Shown here: piece after piece, positions 3,867 through 6,404 of the stretch | Layout of the letters: each line of letters starts with the position of its first letter | Position numbering within the stretch: position 1 is the stretch's first letter | Assembly (NCBI GenBank): GCA_025359355.1 | Contig: JANYGR010000535.1 | Coordinates: 1 to 6,404, forward strand | Direction of reading: 5' to 3' | DNA: 6,404 bases | From: Bacteroidota bacterium | GTDB taxonomy: Bacteria; Bacteroidota; Bacteroidia; B-17B0; Aurantibacillaceae | The notes under the pieces: model-generated | Databases searched by the model: none | What the model was told of the DNA's origin: nothing | What the model saw: only the letters and a program-made list of their open reading frames with translations | Position numbers and translations under genes: made by a program

Positions 3867-6404
3867 TTAAACACCTACTTCTTTATCTAAATGCTCCTGA
3901 ACTACTTCAATCGCATTCGTAATCACATCACTTAAAGCAGTTATGAAAGTGCCTTCTTTAGCAATACTAATAGCATGTTTGATTGCATCTTTTTCTTTAG
4001 AAACAATTTCGTAAGTCACATTTCTGTTTTGAGATTTAATGCCTTCTAAAATCAAATTAATAATTTCTTCTTCTGTTCTTCCTCTCAAATGTTTTTCTTG
4101 ACGGATGATAATGTGATTGAACATACGAGCTGCAATAGCCGCACATTCTTTAATATCTTCATCGCGTCTATCGCCAACACCAGCAATAATACCAATTTTA
4201 TGAGCAGAATCAACACTTTGTAAAAAATCTTCTATACCTAAATAACCAGCGGGATTGTGTGCAAAATCAATCATCACTTTAAAGTTTTTAAAAGTGAAAA
4301 TATTCATACGTCCTGGAGTTTGAGCAGCGCTTGGAATAAATGTTTCTAAAGATGATTTAATATCTTCTGTTTTAAAACCCCATAAATAACTGGCTAAAGT
4401 TGCGGCAAGTACATTTGCAATCATAAATTTGGCTTTACCACCCATAGTCAAAGGAACGTGCGTTACTTTATCAACACGCATTTTCCAATCTCCTTTTTTG
4501 ATAGTGACAAATCCATTTTCGTAAATAGCAGCAATTCCGCCTTTTCTGCAATGATTCACAATCACATCGCAATGTTCGTTCATACTGAAAAATGCTACTT
4601 TACAGCTCAACTCTTTCGAAATCTCTACACAGTGTTTATCTTCCGCGTTAAGCACAGCCCAACCATCTTTTTTCACACTCTTAACAACTGTACTTTTCAC
4701 ACGAGCCAAATCATTCAAATCATGAATATCGCTAATACCCAAATGATCCTCTTGTATGTTGGTTATGATACCGATGTCACATCTACTGAAGCCTAAGCCA
4801 GATCGTAAAATCCCACCACGTGCCGTTTCTAATACCGCAAACTCAACGGTAGGATCTTTTAAAATAAACTCAGCGCTGATAGGCCCAGTGGTATCGCCCT
4901 TTTCAAGCATGTGGTTTTGAACATAAATGCCATCACTAGTTGTAAAACCAACTTTGAATCCATTATTTTTGACGATGTGTGCAATTAAACGTGTAGTGGT
5001 TGTTTTGCCATTTGTTCCAGTAACCGCAATAATAGGAATACGACTTGGTTTCCCGGGAGGATATAACATGTCAATAACTGGAGCAGCAACATTCCTTGCT
5101 AAACCTTCGCTTGGGGCTAAATGCATACGGAAACCTGGAGCTGCATTTACTTCTAATACAACGCCGCCTGTTTCTTTTAAAGGTTGTGTTAAATTTTTTG
5201 CCATGATATCAATACCGCATACATCTAAGCCAATCACTCGAGCAATACGTTCTGCTAAGAAAATATTTTCGGGATGTATCATATCCGTTATATCGATAGA
5301 AGTACCACCAGTACTGAGGTTAGCCGTTGATTTTAAATAAACAATCTCACCTTTAGCAGGAACGGTTTCGAGTGTATAACCTTTTTTCGCCAGTAAATCA
5401 GTCGTATCTCTATCAACTGTTATTTCGGTTAATACATTTTCGTGACCATAACCACGACGAGGATCTGTATTTGTGAAATCGATGAGCTGCTGAACGTTAT
5501 GCTGGCCATCACCAACAATATTGGCAGGTACACGTTGTGCAGCTGCAACCATTTTATTATCAATAACTAAAATTCGGAAATCGTGACCAGTAATAAATTT
5601 TTCTACAATCACTCGGCGACTATATTTTTTAGCAAATTCTAAGCCTGCTAAGGCATCTTCCCATGAATTTACGTTAATAGACGCGCCTTTACCATGATTC
5701 CCATCTAAAGGTTTTAAAACGATCGGATAGCCAATGCGATTGATCGTTAATTCTAAATCTTCTGCATCTGTACAAATGTCGCCTTTAGCAACAGGAATAG
5801 AAGCATCACCTAATATTTTTTTAGTTTGTTCTTTATTACAGGCTAAATCAACAGCAATGTTACTTGTTTTACAAGTGATAGTTGCCTGAAAACGCATTTG
5901 ATTAATACCGTATCCTAATTGAACCAAAGAATTTGTACCTAATCGAATCCAAGGAATATCACGTGCTACAGCTTCATCTACAATACTGCCTGTGCTTGGC
6001 CCTAATCGAACATCTTCTCTGATTTCGCGCATCTTTTTGAGGTCAGCTTGCAAATCATAATCAATATTATTAATTAAGGCTTGAGCAATATTAACGGCAC
6101 TTTCAGCAGCAAAAATGCCCACTTTTTCTTCGATATAACTAAATACAACATTATAAATGCCGGGAGTTTTTGTTTCACGTGTTCTGCCAAAGCCTGTCTC
6201 CATACCAGCGAGAGTCTGTGTTTCCAGAGCAATGTGTTCTATCACGTGTCCCATCCAAGTTCCTCTTTCAATACGTTGAAAAAAACCACCGCGAACTTCT
6301 TCCGAACAACGGTGTTCAATCATCGTTGGAAACATTTTTTCTAAGCGCTCTCTGAAACCAGGGATTTTATTTGTTGGAGCTTGCTCCATTTCTTCTAAAT
6401 CTAA
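3867..6404 (-). CDS. cphA: Cyanophycin synthetase, N-terminus cut by the window edge
   Basis: CphA polymerises Asp and Arg into cyanophycin with ATP, a cytoplasmic nitrogen store. The frame stays open to the right edge (LDLEE precedes the first visible Met, 6387-6389). About 845 residues are visible, and roughly the first 25-35 are probably missing. Numbering from that Met, the N-domain holds IPGFRERL and TWMGHVIEHIALETQTLAG (44-62). Its HxxEH (48-52) fits the primer-generating hydrolase site described in CphA1. The ATP-grasp domain (about 165-445), which adds Asp, has KPLDGNHGKG (226-235), a VEKF segment (262-265) and EVNAAPG (413-419). The Mur-ligase-like domain (about 450-840), which adds Arg, has P-loop GTNGKTTTT (458-466), GDTTGP (498-503), NIQEDHLG (544-551), TPGRMN (691-696) and DFAHNPAGY (708-716). 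No frameshift is visible. It converges on the tRNA genes across a shared terminator; its promoter lies outside the window. Confidence 0.96.
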   Translation of the reverse strand, partial: LDLEEMEQAPTNKIPGFRERLEKMFPTMIEHRCSEEVRGGFFQRIERGTWMGHVIEHIALETQTLAGMETGFGRTRETKTPGIYNVVFSYIEEKVGIFAAESAVNIAQALINNIDYDLQADLKKMREIREDVRLGPSTGSIVDEAVARDIPWIRLGTNSLVQLGYGINQMRFQATITCKTSNIAVDLACNKEQTKKILGDASIPVAKGDICTDAEDLELTINRIGYPIVLKPLDGNHGKGASINVNSWEDALAGLEFAKKYSRRVIVEKFITGHDFRILVIDNKMVAAAQRVPANIVGDGQHNVQQLIDFTNTDPRRGYGHENVLTEITVDRDTTDLLAKKGYTLETVPAKGEIVYLKSTANLSTGGTSIDITDMIHPENIFLAERIARVIGLDVCGIDIMAKNLTQPLKETGGVVLEVNAAPGFRMHLAPSEGLARNVAAPVIDMLYPPGKPSRIPIIAVTGTNGKTTTTRLIAHIVKNNGFKVGFTTSDGIYVQNHMLEKGDTTGPISAEFILKDPTVEFAVLETARGGILRSGLGFSRCDIGIITNIQEDHLGISDIHDLNDLARVKSTVVKSVKKDGWAVLNAEDKHCVEISKELSCKVAFFSMNEHCDVIVNHCRKGGIAAIYENGFVTIKKGDWKMRVDKVTHVPLTMGGKAKFMIANVLAATLASYLWGFKTEDIKSSLETFIPSAAQTPGRMNIFTFKNFKVMIDFAHNPAGYLGIEDFLQSVDSAHKIGIIAGVGDRRDEDIKECAAIAARMFNHIIIRQEKHLRGRTEEEIINLILEGIKSQNRNVTYEIVSKEKDAIKHAISIAKEGTFITALSDVITNAIEVVQEHLDKEVGV

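Noticed and set aside
4927..5340. Plus-strand open frame of 137 codons inside cphA
   Set aside because: It lies wholly antisense to strongly conserved ATP-grasp and Mur-domain coding sequence and has no recognisable product. The other plus-strand frames inside cphA, dapD and the T9SS gene were dropped for the same reason.
3514..6404. Functional link between tRNA-Arg and the arginine-consuming cyanophycin synthetase
   Set aside because: They are on opposite strands with separate transcription signals and two terminators and tRNA-Met between them; the adjacency is most likely coincidental.
1..6404. CRISPR array, insertion sequence or prophage genes
   Set aside because: No regularly spaced repeats, transposase, integrase or phage-like coding sequence is visible on either strand.

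Overview
This window looks like chromosomal DNA from a member of the Bacteroidota; I cannot place it below phylum level. Four things point there: low GC content, a secreted protein with a C-terminal type IX secretion (T9SS) sorting domain, two exact matches to the phylum's TAnnTTTG promoter element, and start codons preceded by A/T-rich sequence without clear Shine-Dalgarno motifs. All protein genes are on the minus strand; the tRNA genes are on the plus strand.

Region 1 (1-2086, minus strand, read right to left) looks like a vitamin B12-controlled operon. A TAnnTTTG promoter runs into a cobalamin riboswitch with a canonical B12 box and a readable kissing-loop expression platform. Three closely spaced genes follow. 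They encode a small cysteine-rich protein (CWC plus DUF5522 regions), a DUF4465-like protein with a signal peptide and T9SS domain, and a Dph6-family PP-loop ATPase cut by the left window edge. None has an established function, and the riboswitch is the main clue that they serve cobalamin capture, salvage or sparing. This is the most interesting part of the window.

Region 2 (2134-3444, minus strand) holds dapD, for the succinylase route of lysine and diaminopimelate synthesis, followed after 30 bases by an unrecognised multi-pass membrane protein.

Region 3 (3445-3866) is a 422-base stretch without protein genes. It holds a consensus promoter, tRNA-Arg(ACG) with its own terminator, a broken tRNA-Met-like copy carrying a perfect 18-base palindrome in its D-arm, an intact tRNA-Met(CAT), and a strong palindromic terminator shared with the convergent gene.

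Region 4 (3867-6404, minus strand) is a nearly complete cyanophycin synthetase gene, cphA. It implies a capacity to store nitrogen as an Asp-Arg polymer. Its first codons lie beyond the right edge.
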